Positions 51,853-60,938 of a stretch of DNA of 64,000 nucleotides are shown here, piece by piece. This DNA is from Bhargavaea cecembensis DSE10 (lineage in GTDB: Bacteria; Bacillota; Bacilli; Bacillales_A; Planococcaceae), in assembly GCF_000348905.1 (NCBI RefSeq), contig NZ_AOFT01000006.1, forward strand, positions 62,001 through 126,000, in the 5' to 3' direction. Within the stretch, counting starts at the first letter, position 1. Each line of letters opens with the position of its first letter. Under the pieces are notes generated by a model. It worked only from the letters and a program-made list of their open reading frames with translations. It searched no databases and was not told where the DNA came from. A program made the translations under genes and the position numbers.

Positions 51853-52329
51853 ATGAAACAAGAAGAAATGGAAACACTCCGAGACCTGATCAAAGGCGTT
51901 GACACCGCAATGCTAACGACGGTATCCGATGAAGGACTCGTCTCCCGCCCAATGAAAACACAGGAAGTCGAATTCGACGGCGACCTCTGGTTCTTCACCA
52001 AGAAAGAAACCGACAAATACAAAGAAATCCTCCACAACAAAGACGTCAACGTCGCCTACGCCGGCAAATCCTACGTCTCCGTCCGCGGCCGAGCCGAAAT
52101 CGTCGAAGACATGTCCAAGAAAGAAGAACTTTGGAGCAAAGCCTACGAAAAAATCATGCAAACCACATACGACGACCCCGATGTTATCCTGATCAAAGTC
52201 AAAGCAGAAGCCGCAGAATACTGGGAGAGCGGCAGCCTTGTGAAGAACATAGCGTTTATGTACAAGCGGATGACAGGGAAGGATCCGGAGTCGGCGGAGA
52301 TTAATGAGACGTTGGAGTTGGATAAGTAA
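51853..52329 (+). CDS. General stress protein 26-like, pyridoxamine phosphate oxidase fold
   Basis: A 158 aa split-barrel flavin-binding protein: AMLTTVSDEGLVSRPMKTQEVEFDGDLWFFTKK and later KSYVSVRGRAEIVED, the YdaG/general stress protein 26 pattern. It probably binds flavin or another cofactor in the cytoplasm. ATG 51853 follows GAGGTGATTCT. The last 43 bases (52288-52330, including the stop) recur at 59526-59568, which suggests that this gene was the site of an insertion or exchange. Confidence 0.87.
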   Translation: MKQEEMETLRDLIKGVDTAMLTTVSDEGLVSRPMKTQEVEFDGDLWFFTKKETDKYKEILHNKDVNVAYAGKSYVSVRGRAEIVEDMSKKEELWSKAYEKIMQTTYDDPDVILIKVKAEAAEYWESGSLVKNIAFMYKRMTGKDPESAEINETLELDK

Positions 52330-52330
52330 T
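52288..52330 (+). repeat. Direct repeat, left copy: 3' end of the stress protein gene
   Basis: 43 bp ending in the stop codon of the stress protein gene. It matches 59526-59568 at 40 of 43 positions. All three differences are at third codon positions and are silent. Confidence 0.9.
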
Positions 52331-52348
52331 TGAGGAGAACAAGAAACG

Positions 52349-52388
52349 AAACGGTGCCATGGGAGTGACCCATGGCACCGTTTAATTA
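52349..52388. terminator. Terminator of the stress protein gene and of the convergent GntR gene
   Basis: Arms AAACGGTGCCATGGG (52349-52363) and CCCATGGCACCGTTT (52369-52383), then AATTATT. Confidence 0.85.
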
Positions 52389-52423
52389 TTCAAGTAAAAA
52401 CCAACAGTTAGCTCCCTAGCCGA

Positions 52424-53119
52424 TTAAAAAATCAGAAAGTAATTCATATGTTTGTCCATTTCTCTTTCTGCTGCCTTTACATCGCCGGCGATAACCGCAT
52501 CTATCACTTCAATGCTGTTCGCGGTAATAAATATTTTATTGTCATCATTAAAATCTTCGGATGACTCCAGGTACGATTTTGTTATTGCATTAATAATTGT
52601 TTTTGTCAGCGGGTTTTGTGTACAGTCTGCGATGGACATGTGAAATTTCAAGTCAAGTTGCAGGATTTCTTGCATGCTGAGTTTTCCGCAGTCATTTAAT
52701 TGACTTTTCATCATCTGGAGTTTTTCCAAATCACTCTCTGTTCTTCTTTCTGCAGCCAATCCGGCGCAAGGTATTTCGATTAACTTCCTCACTTCGAGCA
52801 AGTCATTCGTTTGCATTTTATTAAAAGTGAGGGAGAACGTAATCATTTCATACATACTGTTCATTAACTTATCAGGGTAGGACTCTGTGATGAAGTAACC
52901 GCCGTTTCTTCCTTTAATGATTGTAATCAGGCCGGATTCGTAAAGGGACTGTAGTGCTTCCCTCACCGTAGGCTTACTTACTCCCAAGCTTTCACTTAGA
53001 TCGTCCAGTGAAGGAAGTTTGTCGCCTGGCCGTAATCTCCCTGTTACGATTTCATGCTTGATATGATCTGAGATTTGCTGAGGAATGGATCTTACTTCAA
53101 TGCTTTCTATAAAACTCAT
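52424..53119 (-). CDS. GntR family regulator (FadR/FCD subfamily)
   Basis: A 231 aa regulator: winged HTH at about 10-75 (IVTGRLRPGDKLPSLDDLSESLGVSKPTVREALQ) and an FCD effector domain with the metal/ligand His in LDLKFHMSIADC and HMNYF near the end. It is divergent from the catabolic operon, which it most likely controls. ATG 53119 has AAGGAGG upstream. Confidence 0.9.
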   Translation of the reverse strand: MSFIESIEVRSIPQQISDHIKHEIVTGRLRPGDKLPSLDDLSESLGVSKPTVREALQSLYESGLITIIKGRNGGYFITESYPDKLMNSMYEMITFSLTFNKMQTNDLLEVRKLIEIPCAGLAAERRTESDLEKLQMMKSQLNDCGKLSMQEILQLDLKFHMSIADCTQNPLTKTIINAITKSYLESSEDFNDDNKIFITANSIEVIDAVIAGDVKAAEREMDKHMNYFLIF

Positions 53120-53254
53120 GCATCAGGGTCCTCCTTAAAAAGATTAAAACTTTTAAACGGTAAATTTTCTTTCATTTTAAAGTTATTTGATTAGTTGTAT
53201 CATTTCCATTAGTAAGAGTATAACAAATACCTCGTTTGGAAAGGGGAACTTTCA

Positions 53255-54382
53255 ATGCAAGCAGTAGCTGGTGTTGTTCAGAAAAGATTTGACCTGTTGG
53301 AAAAAAGGATGGAACAAGAAAATTTGGATGCGGTGATTGTTTACGGAAGAGGTATGGTCACCCAGTACGGATATTTGTATTACTTTGCAAATTACTATCC
53401 AATTCTCCGCCCGGGCTTTGTCATTAAAGTAAAGGGCGAGGAACCGATTGCTTTTTATACAACAAGAGCGGATTATTATTTGGCGAAAGAAAGAGGTTCT
53501 ATTGAAGATGTGCGTTATGCAGGAATTGGGGATGTCGTTGATAGCAAAAATGGCATTATGGAACAAATTTCTTCGCTTCTCAATGAAAAAGAACTCGAAA
53601 ATATCGGGATTTGCGGCTTGAATTCACTCATGTCATATGCCGAAGCAAGCTACTTTAAAGAAAACCTAAAAGGAAATGTTATTGACGGTACAAACCTGAT
53701 CCAAGAAATGAAAGCGGTTAAATTTGAAGAAGAACATGAACAAGTCAGAGAGACATTTGAAATTGCGGAGCTGAGCTTTGCAGAGTTTGAAAAACATATC
53801 GCGGGCGGCAAGACACCGGCTGAGATTGCTGCAGAAGTTGATAAAGTCGCTAGGGCTCATGGGTCCATCTCCACTTTGATATTCTTGGAAGATGGTCCAT
53901 ACTTCCTGAGAAAACCAACATTAACGCCTCTAAGGCAATCCGGCCTCTTGACAGCTTTTGCTGAAATTGTCGGACCTAACGGAAGTTGGGTGGAAAAGGG
54001 TGGACTTTTTGCACTGGGTAAACTGACCAAGGAAGAAGAAGAGATTGGGAATGCGTGTGTAGCAGCCATGTACGCAGTTAAAGAAGCGATTCGGCCAGGC
54101 ATCAAAGTATCAGAACTTGCACGGATCATCACAGAGAAAACAGAACATCTGAATGTCAATCCTGGCATCTGGCATGGACATGGAGTGGGTGTTGACCATG
54201 ATTCCCCAATCATCCGTGAGGATTCGGATGCGGTGATTGAACCTGGTATGGTCATCAGTGTCCATCCAAACTTCTCAAACCAGGAAGAAACCATTGGAGC
54301 AAGCCTCGCCGATGTATTTTTGATTCATGAAGACCGTGCGGAATCACTCAGCAAAAGAAGCTACGATATTACTTACTTGTGA
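53255..54382 (+). CDS. Creatinase/aminopeptidase-fold protein (M24), probably metal-independent
   Basis: A 375 aa pita-bread fold protein with an N-terminal creatinase-type domain (about 1-145) and a C-terminal M24 domain. The active-site His is in GIWHGHGVGVDHDSP and one Glu in EPGMVISVHPNFS. By eye, the two Asp of M24 metalloenzymes (usual DxG region) are missing in EIVGPNGSWVEKG, and the last Glu is replaced in GASLADVF. This resembles creatinase, which needs no metal. With hydantoinase genes next to it, a role in creatine or hydantoin breakdown is plausible. GGAAAGGGGA precedes ATG 53255. Confidence 0.82.
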   Translation: MQAVAGVVQKRFDLLEKRMEQENLDAVIVYGRGMVTQYGYLYYFANYYPILRPGFVIKVKGEEPIAFYTTRADYYLAKERGSIEDVRYAGIGDVVDSKNGIMEQISSLLNEKELENIGICGLNSLMSYAEASYFKENLKGNVIDGTNLIQEMKAVKFEEEHEQVRETFEIAELSFAEFEKHIAGGKTPAEIAAEVDKVARAHGSISTLIFLEDGPYFLRKPTLTPLRQSGLLTAFAEIVGPNGSWVEKGGLFALGKLTKEEEEIGNACVAAMYAVKEAIRPGIKVSELARIITEKTEHLNVNPGIWHGHGVGVDHDSPIIREDSDAVIEPGMVISVHPNFSNQEETIGASLADVFLIHEDRAESLSKRSYDITYL

Positions 54383-54395
54383 GGAGGGTAAGCAA

Positions 54396-56474
54396 ATGGG
54401 CTATGCCATCGGGATTGATGTAGGCGGAACATTCACTGATCTGCTTTTAATGGATACAGAGTCAAAAAAGCAAATGATTAATAAAACCTCGACAGTCGTA
54501 GAGGATCCTTCTGTCGGGGTGATGAACGGACTTAAAGGATTTGCCGACAGATTCAATTTGACCGTAAAAGATCTGCTGGCGAAAACAGATCTGATCGTCC
54601 ATGGAACAACCGTAACGACGAATGCAGTACTGACGAATAATGGAGCCAAAACTGCCCTGCTCACTACGGAAGGTTTCCGTGATGTTTTGCAGATGAGAAG
54701 AGGAGTCAGAAGCAGGGATAATTTATTCAACAATAAATATGTCGCTCCTCCTGTCCTTGTGCCGAGGGAGTTGAGAATTCCAGTTTCAGAGCGGATGGAC
54801 AAAGGCGGAGTCGCTGTCAAAGAGGTTGAGGAAACAGAGATCGTCCAAATTGCAAAGAGCATGCAAGAAGACGATGTTAAAGCTGTGGCAATTTCTTTCA
54901 TGCACTCGTACGCAAACAATGAACACGAAGAAAAAGTCAAAGAAATTATCAAACAGTACCTTCCGGATGCATTTGTAACGACGTCGACCGAAGTAGTCCC
55001 GATTGTCCGTCTATACAACCGGACAAGTACTGCGGTGATGAATGCTTATGCGGGTCCCATCCTGAACCAATATATCATCAATCTTGTCGATAAACTGGAA
55101 GCAGAAGAATTCCAGGGGAACTTATTGATCATGCAATCAAACGGCGGTGTCAGCAACCCTGAAACCGTGAAGAAACTTCCTGCGACCACATTGCTTTCAG
55201 GCCCTGCTGCAGGACCGGTCGCCGGAGGAACATTTGCCAAATCAAGCGGATATGATCATTCGATTGTAGTAGACATGGGCGGCACATCTTTTGAGGCATC
55301 AATTGTACGGGATGGGAATGTGTCGATCAGAAAAGAAGGGGAGATCAATAAAAACTCGATTTCTCTGCCGATGGCTGATATTCACACGATTGGGTCGGGT
55401 GGGGGAAGTATCGCTTACCTTGATGACGGGGGCCTATTGAAAGTCGGACCGCAAAGTGCCGGAGCGACACCTGGCCCGGTCAGTTATCAAAAAGGCGGTA
55501 CAGAACCGACAACCAGTGATGCTAATTTAGTGCTTGGTTACTTGAACGATGACTACTTCCTGGGCGGATCGATGCGATTGGATAGAGCTGCAGCCAGACA
55601 GGCGGTCGAAGAAAAAATTGCTAATCCGCTAGGTATGTCTGATGAAGAAGCTGCTTTTGGTATTTATACAATTTCCAATCTGAATATGGCAAGCGGTATC
55701 AAGGAAATCACCATTGAAAATGGATATGATCCGAGAGAATTTCCATTGGTCGTCGCAGGGGGGGCAGGTCCAATCCATGCCGCGATGATTGCGCACGAGT
55801 TAGGGATAAAAGAAATCATCATTCCAAGATTTTCATCCGTCCTCTGTGCCGTCGGCATGCTGTCATCGATGCTTAGACATGACTACTTGAGAAGCTATCC
55901 TGCAAAATGGAGCAGTTTGGAATTCTCTTCCATTCATGAAGAAGTCAAAGAGGATATCAAAGAAGGCAGCGAATCCTTGTTGCATGAGAGCGTCCCTGTC
56001 AATGAGCAGACGATCATGATCGGGCTTGACTTGCGTTATGTCGGTCAACATTTCGAGGTGACTATAGAATTTGACCAGAAATTATTGATTGATGGCGATA
56101 AGGATCAGGTAGAAGAACTGTTCCACAATGAACACAACAGGTTATACGGCTTCGATTTGAGAGGACATGAAATGGAACTCATGAATATCCGTGTATCTTG
56201 CCAAGGAAAGCATACTGATTTCTCCATTCAAGAAGTGGGAAATACGGTTGGCGATGTGGCACAGTATATTAAAAACCAGCGTTCGATGTATGACCCTGTT
56301 CTAAGAGAGCGGGTGGATGCGCCAGTATATGATGGGGAGAAGATGGGGGCAGGATGTCAGTTGGAGGGTCCGGCAATCATTGAGTTGATCACGACAACTA
56401 TCATCGTTCCGCACGATTTTGAAGTGACCACAGAGAAAAACGGCAACTTCATATTAAGGCATAAGGGAGAGTGA
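54396..56474 (+). CDS. hyuA: Hydantoinase/oxoprolinase subunit A (HyuA)
   Basis: A 692 aa ASKHA-type ATPase subunit: GIDVGGTFTDLLLMD at the N-terminus and VDMGGTSFEASIV mid-protein are the phosphate loops, and SGPAAGPVAGGTFA precedes the second. HyuA with HyuB hydrolyses hydantoins, N-methylhydantoin or 5-oxoproline with ATP. ATG 54396 has GAGGAGG upstream; the frame open to 54327 overlaps the previous gene. It ends 4 bp before hyuB. Confidence 0.92.
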   Translation: MGYAIGIDVGGTFTDLLLMDTESKKQMINKTSTVVEDPSVGVMNGLKGFADRFNLTVKDLLAKTDLIVHGTTVTTNAVLTNNGAKTALLTTEGFRDVLQMRRGVRSRDNLFNNKYVAPPVLVPRELRIPVSERMDKGGVAVKEVEETEIVQIAKSMQEDDVKAVAISFMHSYANNEHEEKVKEIIKQYLPDAFVTTSTEVVPIVRLYNRTSTAVMNAYAGPILNQYIINLVDKLEAEEFQGNLLIMQSNGGVSNPETVKKLPATTLLSGPAAGPVAGGTFAKSSGYDHSIVVDMGGTSFEASIVRDGNVSIRKEGEINKNSISLPMADIHTIGSGGGSIAYLDDGGLLKVGPQSAGATPGPVSYQKGGTEPTTSDANLVLGYLNDDYFLGGSMRLDRAAARQAVEEKIANPLGMSDEEAAFGIYTISNLNMASGIKEITIENGYDPREFPLVVAGGAGPIHAAMIAHELGIKEIIIPRFSSVLCAVGMLSSMLRHDYLRSYPAKWSSLEFSSIHEEVKEDIKEGSESLLHESVPVNEQTIMIGLDLRYVGQHFEVTIEFDQKLLIDGDKDQVEELFHNEHNRLYGFDLRGHEMELMNIRVSCQGKHTDFSIQEVGNTVGDVAQYIKNQRSMYDPVLRERVDAPVYDGEKMGAGCQLEGPAIIELITTTIIVPHDFEVTTEKNGNFILRHKGE

Positions 56475-56478
56475 CGAA

Positions 56479-58167
56479 ATGGATCAAATACTAGTGTCAG
56501 TGATCTCAAACCGGCTAAAATCCATTTGCAGTCAGATGGGTGTAACGATCGAAAAAAGTGCGCACTCACCCCTATTGGTAGAAGGACGGGATTTTTCGCT
56601 GGGATTATACGCCGCAGATGGGACGCTTATTGAGCAGACAGAGTATATTCCGATTCTCGGATATGCCACTGTACCCGGTGTGAAGGCGATTGTGGAATTT
56701 TTCGAAGATGACGTCCACCCGGGAGACGTGTTCCTCCATAATGACACGTATACAGGAGGGAACCAAAACTCAGACTGGAAAGTTGTAAAGCCGGTATTTT
56801 CGGATGGTGAACTCGTTGCTTGGACTGCGATCATCGGCCACCAGGCTGATGTCGGAGGTGCTGTTCCGGGTTCTTATAATCCGCATGCAACCGATTTGTG
56901 GCAAGAGGGATTGCGGATTCCCCCGCTTAAAATCATTGAACGAGGCAAAAAACGCCGAGACGTATGGGATCTCGTTTTTGGTAACGTCCGTCTGCCGATT
57001 GTTGCCGATGACATCACCGCGATGATCGGCGGTTGTGCAGTCGGTGAAAGAGAATTTCTGAAGCTTGTCGACCATTATGACATCGGTACAATCAATCATG
57101 CGGTGGAGGAGATCTTCAAATCCACAGAAAGAATCGCGAAGAAAATCATCCGTGACATTCCGAACGGAACCTATAGAAGCAGCATTATGACTTACGATGA
57201 TGGCTTCGATCACGAGAAAGAAATGAACATTGACGTGGCCATCCACGTGACGGATGAACATATGACGTTTGACTTTACTGGCACACATGAGCAGACGAAA
57301 GGATATGTCAATGCTCCGTTACCAGTAACTGTATCTTCCGTCATGATTGGATTCTTTATGTTGAGTGATCAAGATTTCCCTCACAATGATGCCATTCACA
57401 ATTGCATCGACATTATTGTCCCAGAAGGAACGATGTTGAATCCGAAGTTCCCGGCAGCTTCCGGATTCGGCAACCATCTGAGCGATCAAATTGTAACCGT
57501 TGTTATGATGGCACTTTCTGAAGTGCTTCCGGAACGTGTAACCGCCGGATGGAACCCGCAGTTGGGTGCCATTATCAACGGTGTCGATCCGGAAACCGAC
57601 GAGCAATTTGTTGATATTTTGCTGAATGGGGCAAAAGGCGGCAGTGGGGGAACACATGAGGCGAATGGCTTCGATCATATCGGACTGATTGCATCAGGCG
57701 GTGCGCTCGCAGCTCAGGATCCGGAAATGTTTGAAATTACGCTCCCTCTATTCCTTAAAAAATATGAATACGCGACAGACTCGGCCGGCGCCGGCCAGTG
57801 GCGTGGAGGATTCGGGGTGGAAACCGTCTTCGAGATCAATTCCCCTGGCGCACAGCTTAGCGTATTTGGTGACGGCGAATCTCCAAACTCTGTAGCCAAA
57901 GGTCTGCTTGGCGGAACAGACGGAGCAGCCAACTTGATTGAACTGGAATACCCTAATGGAGAGCAATACCGCTCCAAAATGAAAGATTTGATTTCGGATA
58001 TTCCTAAAGGGACGATTTACAGGCAGATTGCGGGTGGCGGCGGAGGTTATGGTGACCCTAAGAAACGGCCGAAAGAATTGATCTTGAAGGAAGTCAAACA
58101 AGGGTTAATTTCCCCGGAATTTGCACTGAAGCACTACGGTGTTGAGACTAGAGGCCTACTCGTATAA
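56479..58167 (+). CDS. hyuB: Hydantoinase/oxoprolinase subunit B (HyuB)
   Basis: A 562 aa HyuB: EKSAHSPLLVEGRDFSLGLY, DVFLHNDTYTGGNQNSDWKVVKPVF, GHQADVGGAVPGSYN and GGFGVETVFEI are family landmarks. It forms the hydrolase with HyuA. The C-terminus GGGGGYGDPKKR is typical. It is followed by a terminator-like hairpin before the transporter gene. Confidence 0.92.
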   Translation: MDQILVSVISNRLKSICSQMGVTIEKSAHSPLLVEGRDFSLGLYAADGTLIEQTEYIPILGYATVPGVKAIVEFFEDDVHPGDVFLHNDTYTGGNQNSDWKVVKPVFSDGELVAWTAIIGHQADVGGAVPGSYNPHATDLWQEGLRIPPLKIIERGKKRRDVWDLVFGNVRLPIVADDITAMIGGCAVGEREFLKLVDHYDIGTINHAVEEIFKSTERIAKKIIRDIPNGTYRSSIMTYDDGFDHEKEMNIDVAIHVTDEHMTFDFTGTHEQTKGYVNAPLPVTVSSVMIGFFMLSDQDFPHNDAIHNCIDIIVPEGTMLNPKFPAASGFGNHLSDQIVTVVMMALSEVLPERVTAGWNPQLGAIINGVDPETDEQFVDILLNGAKGGSGGTHEANGFDHIGLIASGGALAAQDPEMFEITLPLFLKKYEYATDSAGAGQWRGGFGVETVFEINSPGAQLSVFGDGESPNSVAKGLLGGTDGAANLIELEYPNGEQYRSKMKDLISDIPKGTIYRQIAGGGGGYGDPKKRPKELILKEVKQGLISPEFALKHYGVETRGLLV

Positions 58168-58179
58168 AGGTTGAATTAA

Positions 58180-58226
58180 AATAGCAAGCTACTGCTTTGT
58201 TAACTGCAGGAGCTTGCTATTTTTAT
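58180..58226 (+). terminator. Terminator or attenuator between hyuB and the MFS gene
   Basis: Arms AATAGCAAGCT (58180-58190) and AGCTTGCTATT (58211-58221) with a 20-base loop, then TTTATTT. It would reduce read-through into the transporter gene. Confidence 0.7.
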
Positions 58227-58247
58227 TTGAAAATAGGAGTGATATAA

Positions 58248-59510
58248 ATGGAAAAGAAAAGCTTTTTCAACTACGAAAATAAGTTGTTGATCATCCTGTT
58301 TTTCGCAATGGGATTTGTTTTCCTTGACCGGCTTGCGATCACTTTTTTATTTCCATTTATTACAACTGAGTTTAACCTGACGAATATGCAAATCGGTCTC
58401 CTTGGAGCAGCCGTATCCATTGCCTGGGCAGTGTCCGGACCGTTAATCGGCTTTATCGCCGATAAACATGCAAAGAGGAAAGTACTTATGATTACACTCA
58501 TGGTGATTTTTTCTTTCATTTCATTTGCACAAGGATTGGCGACCGGATTTGTATCCTTGCTGATTCTTCGGCTATTAATTGGTGTTTTTGAAGGTCCCTT
58601 TTTGCCAATCGCCCAATCCATGATGGCGATTGAATCGACACCCTCACGCCGAGGTTTTAATATGGGCTTCATGCAAGTGACATCAACCGGACTATTCGGA
58701 GGTGTTTTGGCTCCCATCGTTCTTGTAGCACTCGCCAATGCATTTGACTGGAGAGTCGCTTTCTATTTTACAATCATACCTGGTCTCGTTGTTGCCTTTG
58801 TCATGTGGAAGTATGTAAAGGAACCACAGACAAGCATTGAGGTGAAAAAACAAGCCCCGGTTGAAAAAAAAGAAAGCAGAGCGCAGTTATTTCGCATTAT
58901 TAAAGAAAGAAATGTCTGGCTATCCATGGTCATATGCAGTTTTGCGCTCACATGGTTTAATGTTTTTGCGATATTTGCGCCAACTTATTTGGTTGATATC
59001 AGAGGATTCACAACGGGGACGATGAGCATTATCATGAGTACAGCCGGGGTTGCTGCGATGATTTGGGGCTTTGTCGTCCCGGCCATCTCCGACAAGCTTG
59101 GCAGAAAACCGATCATGACCACATTTGCGCTGCTCTCCGCAATGTCACCGCTCCTCGTTCTTTACTTTGAATACTCGGTATTTCTGTTGGGGATTTTAAT
59201 CTTTTTGCTGCACACTGGTCAAGGGTTCCATCCTTTATTCATGTCAGCCGTTCCAGCAGAATCCGTTCCACCCAAATACGTCGGTTTTTCAATCGGATTA
59301 ATCATGGGGGTAGGCGAAATTTTTGGCGGCGTGCTAGCCCCAATCATCGCCGGTTACCTTGCCGACACAGTAAGTGTACAGGCACCGCTATGGATCTGCG
59401 TATTCAGTGCGCTGGCGGCAACTTTGTTCTCCATGTTCATTAGAGAAACTGCACCAGCTAAAGTAAATGCAGAAACTCAGAAGAAAGTGATTTCTTCAGT
59501 TAACGTATGA
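58248..59510 (+). CDS. Major facilitator superfamily transporter
   Basis: A 420 aa protein with 12 membrane helices. MFS signatures: GPLIGFIADKHAKRKVLM in loop 2-3, LRLLIGVFEGPFLP, and SDKLGRKPIM in loop 8-9. It resembles the anion:cation / aromatic acid symporter groups. It probably imports the substrate of the hydantoinase and creatinase-like enzymes. It ends 15 bp before the 43 bp direct repeat. Confidence 0.9.
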   Translation: MEKKSFFNYENKLLIILFFAMGFVFLDRLAITFLFPFITTEFNLTNMQIGLLGAAVSIAWAVSGPLIGFIADKHAKRKVLMITLMVIFSFISFAQGLATGFVSLLILRLLIGVFEGPFLPIAQSMMAIESTPSRRGFNMGFMQVTSTGLFGGVLAPIVLVALANAFDWRVAFYFTIIPGLVVAFVMWKYVKEPQTSIEVKKQAPVEKKESRAQLFRIIKERNVWLSMVICSFALTWFNVFAIFAPTYLVDIRGFTTGTMSIIMSTAGVAAMIWGFVVPAISDKLGRKPIMTTFALLSAMSPLLVLYFEYSVFLLGILIFLLHTGQGFHPLFMSAVPAESVPPKYVGFSIGLIMGVGEIFGGVLAPIIAGYLADTVSVQAPLWICVFSALAATLFSMFIRETAPAKVNAETQKKVISSVNV

Positions 59511-59525
59511 GTTACAGGAGAGAGA

Positions 59526-59568
59526 GAGTCGGCGGAGATTAATGAGACATTGGAATTAGATAAGTAAT
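59526..59568 (+). pseudogene. Direct repeat, right copy: remnant of a stress protein gene 3' end
   Basis: Encodes ESAEINETLELDK and a stop in the same words as the intact gene at 52329 with only three silent changes. No upstream part of the gene remains. A hairpin (59575-59607) follows as at an original gene end. Confidence 0.85.
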
Positions 59569-59574
59569 CGTGGA

Positions 59575-59607
59575 AATGGACTGTCCTATATGGGCGGTCC
59601 ATCTTTT
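59575..59607 (+). terminator. Weak terminator after the gene remnant
   Basis: Arms ATGGACTG (59576-59583) and CGGTCCAT (59595-59602, with one G-T pair), then CTTTT. Confidence 0.5.
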
Positions 59608-59627
59608 GATTTAAACGAATGAGCACT

Positions 59628-59659
59628 GAGTGATTACCTTCGAAGAGCGAGTGGTTACG
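59628..59659 (-). repeat. Phased repeat array M, 2 units at 21 bp, reverse orientation
   Basis: Plus-strand cores at 59628 (GAGTGATTACC) and 59649 (GAGTGGTTACG), between the remnant and the terminator of the M20 gene. Confidence 0.55.
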
Positions 59660-59677
59660 GGCGCCTAAGGAATAGGA

Positions 59678-59702
59678 AAAAGCAGCCGGTCGGGCTGCTT
59701 TT
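59678..59702. terminator. Terminator downstream of the M20 gene
   Basis: Arms AAAAGCAGCC and GGCTGCTTTT around a short loop; works on either strand. Confidence 0.8.
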
Positions 59703-59717
59703 GTCCAAGTACTTCCA

Positions 59718-60938
59718 TTAATCAAAGCTATACTCGCAAACCACATGTGCAACGGATTTGGCGGAGATCAACAAGGCGTCTTCATCAATGTCGAACTTCG
59801 GGTGATGGTTCAGGTAGGGCTTGTCCACGCCTTTGGGTTTGCATCCGATGATATAAAACGTGCCTGGGGTCTTTTGGGTATAGTAGGCGAAATCCTCGGA
59901 ACCCGAGTTAATCGGAATTTCTTTGACGGCCTCAATGACCGGGTCATCCGCTTGTTCCAAAATGGAGACGACTTTGGCGGTGACGGAAGGGTCATTGTAG
60001 AGCGGCGGGTAATCCGGGACGTAGTTGAGCTCGCATTCGACCCCGAACTCTTCCTCGATTCCTCTTGTGATCCGGTGGATTTCCTCCGAGATGACTTTCT
60101 GTGTGTCTTCATTCATATAGCGGACGTCGCCCTCGAGTTCGACGCTGTCCTTGATGACGTTGAATGAGCCTTTCCCGTCAAACGAGCCGATGGTCACAAC
60201 GCCCATTTCAAACGGATTCAACCGGCGGCTGACAACGGTTTGGATGGCCGTGATGAAATAGGCACCCGCAACGATCGAGTCGTTGGATTGGTGGGGAGAG
60301 GAACCGTGGCCGCCTTTGCCTTTGATCACCAGCTTAAAGTACGTCCTGCCAGCCATGGAAAAGCCGCTTCTGTATCCGATTTCCCCTGTAGAGAGTGCGG
60401 GCATCAGATGGGTCCCGAACACGGCATCCAAATCATCCAGAACACCGGATTCAACGATGCTTTTTGCGCCGCCCGGCGGTGTTTCCTCCGCGTGCTGATG
60501 GATGATCTTGATCGTCCCGCTGATCGAGTCCTTCAGCTGAATGAGGCAGTCCGCCAATACGAGCATGTAAGCCGTATGCCCGTCGTGGCCGCATGCGTGC
60601 ATGACACCCGGGTTTTTGGATTTGAATGGAACATCGGTCTCTTCCTGAATCGGCAGCGCATCAAAATCGGCACGCAGACCGATTGTCTTGCCTTCTTTTC
60701 CACCCTTGATCGTCACGATGATCCCATAGCCGTTTCCGACATTTGTCTGGATTTCGACGTCCTTGCCTTTGTAGAATTCTTCGATGTATTTTGCGGTCTT
60801 CTCTTCTTTAAAGGACAATTCAGGGTTTTCGTGGAGATGCCGCCGGATCTGGATCATCTCTTCCTTCCGGTCTTCCAGCATGGACAGCAATTGCTGCTTG
60901 AGCGTCTGATTTTCGTTCGATATGTTCGAAGTCGTCAT
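59718..60938 (-). CDS. M20 family amidohydrolase (N-acyl-amino acid / hippurate type)
   Basis: A 406 aa M20D peptidase: RRHLHENPELSFKEEKTA, the metal site MHACGHDGHTAY, HQHAEETPPGGAK and late SGSEDFAYYTQKTPG. It removes acyl groups from amino acids or cleaves small amides in the cytoplasm. The ATG at 60938 overlaps the stop of the upstream membrane protein gene (ATGA), so it is coupled to the transporter genes and its substrate is probably what they move. Confidence 0.9.
   Translation of the reverse strand: MTTSNISNENQTLKQQLLSMLEDRKEEMIQIRRHLHENPELSFKEEKTAKYIEEFYKGKDVEIQTNVGNGYGIIVTIKGGKEGKTIGLRADFDALPIQEETDVPFKSKNPGVMHACGHDGHTAYMLVLADCLIQLKDSISGTIKIIHQHAEETPPGGAKSIVESGVLDDLDAVFGTHLMPALSTGEIGYRSGFSMAGRTYFKLVIKGKGGHGSSPHQSNDSIVAGAYFITAIQTVVSRRLNPFEMGVVTIGSFDGKGSFNVIKDSVELEGDVRYMNEDTQKVISEEIHRITRGIEEEFGVECELNYVPDYPPLYNDPSVTAKVVSILEQADDPVIEAVKEIPINSGSEDFAYYTQKTPGTFYIIGCKPKGVDKPYLNHHPKFDIDEDALLISAKSVAHVVCEYSFD

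Larger units (their letters stand above)
52288..59568. mobile_element. Candidate catabolic island bracketed by 43 bp direct repeats
   Basis: Between the repeats lie a GntR regulator, a creatinase-fold protein, hydantoinase A and B subunits and an MFS transporter, a self-contained catabolic set with a somewhat more AT-rich style than the flanks. No integrase or transposase is present. The bracket may come from insertion at the 3' end of the stress gene, or from recombination with a second copy of it. Confidence 0.45.
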
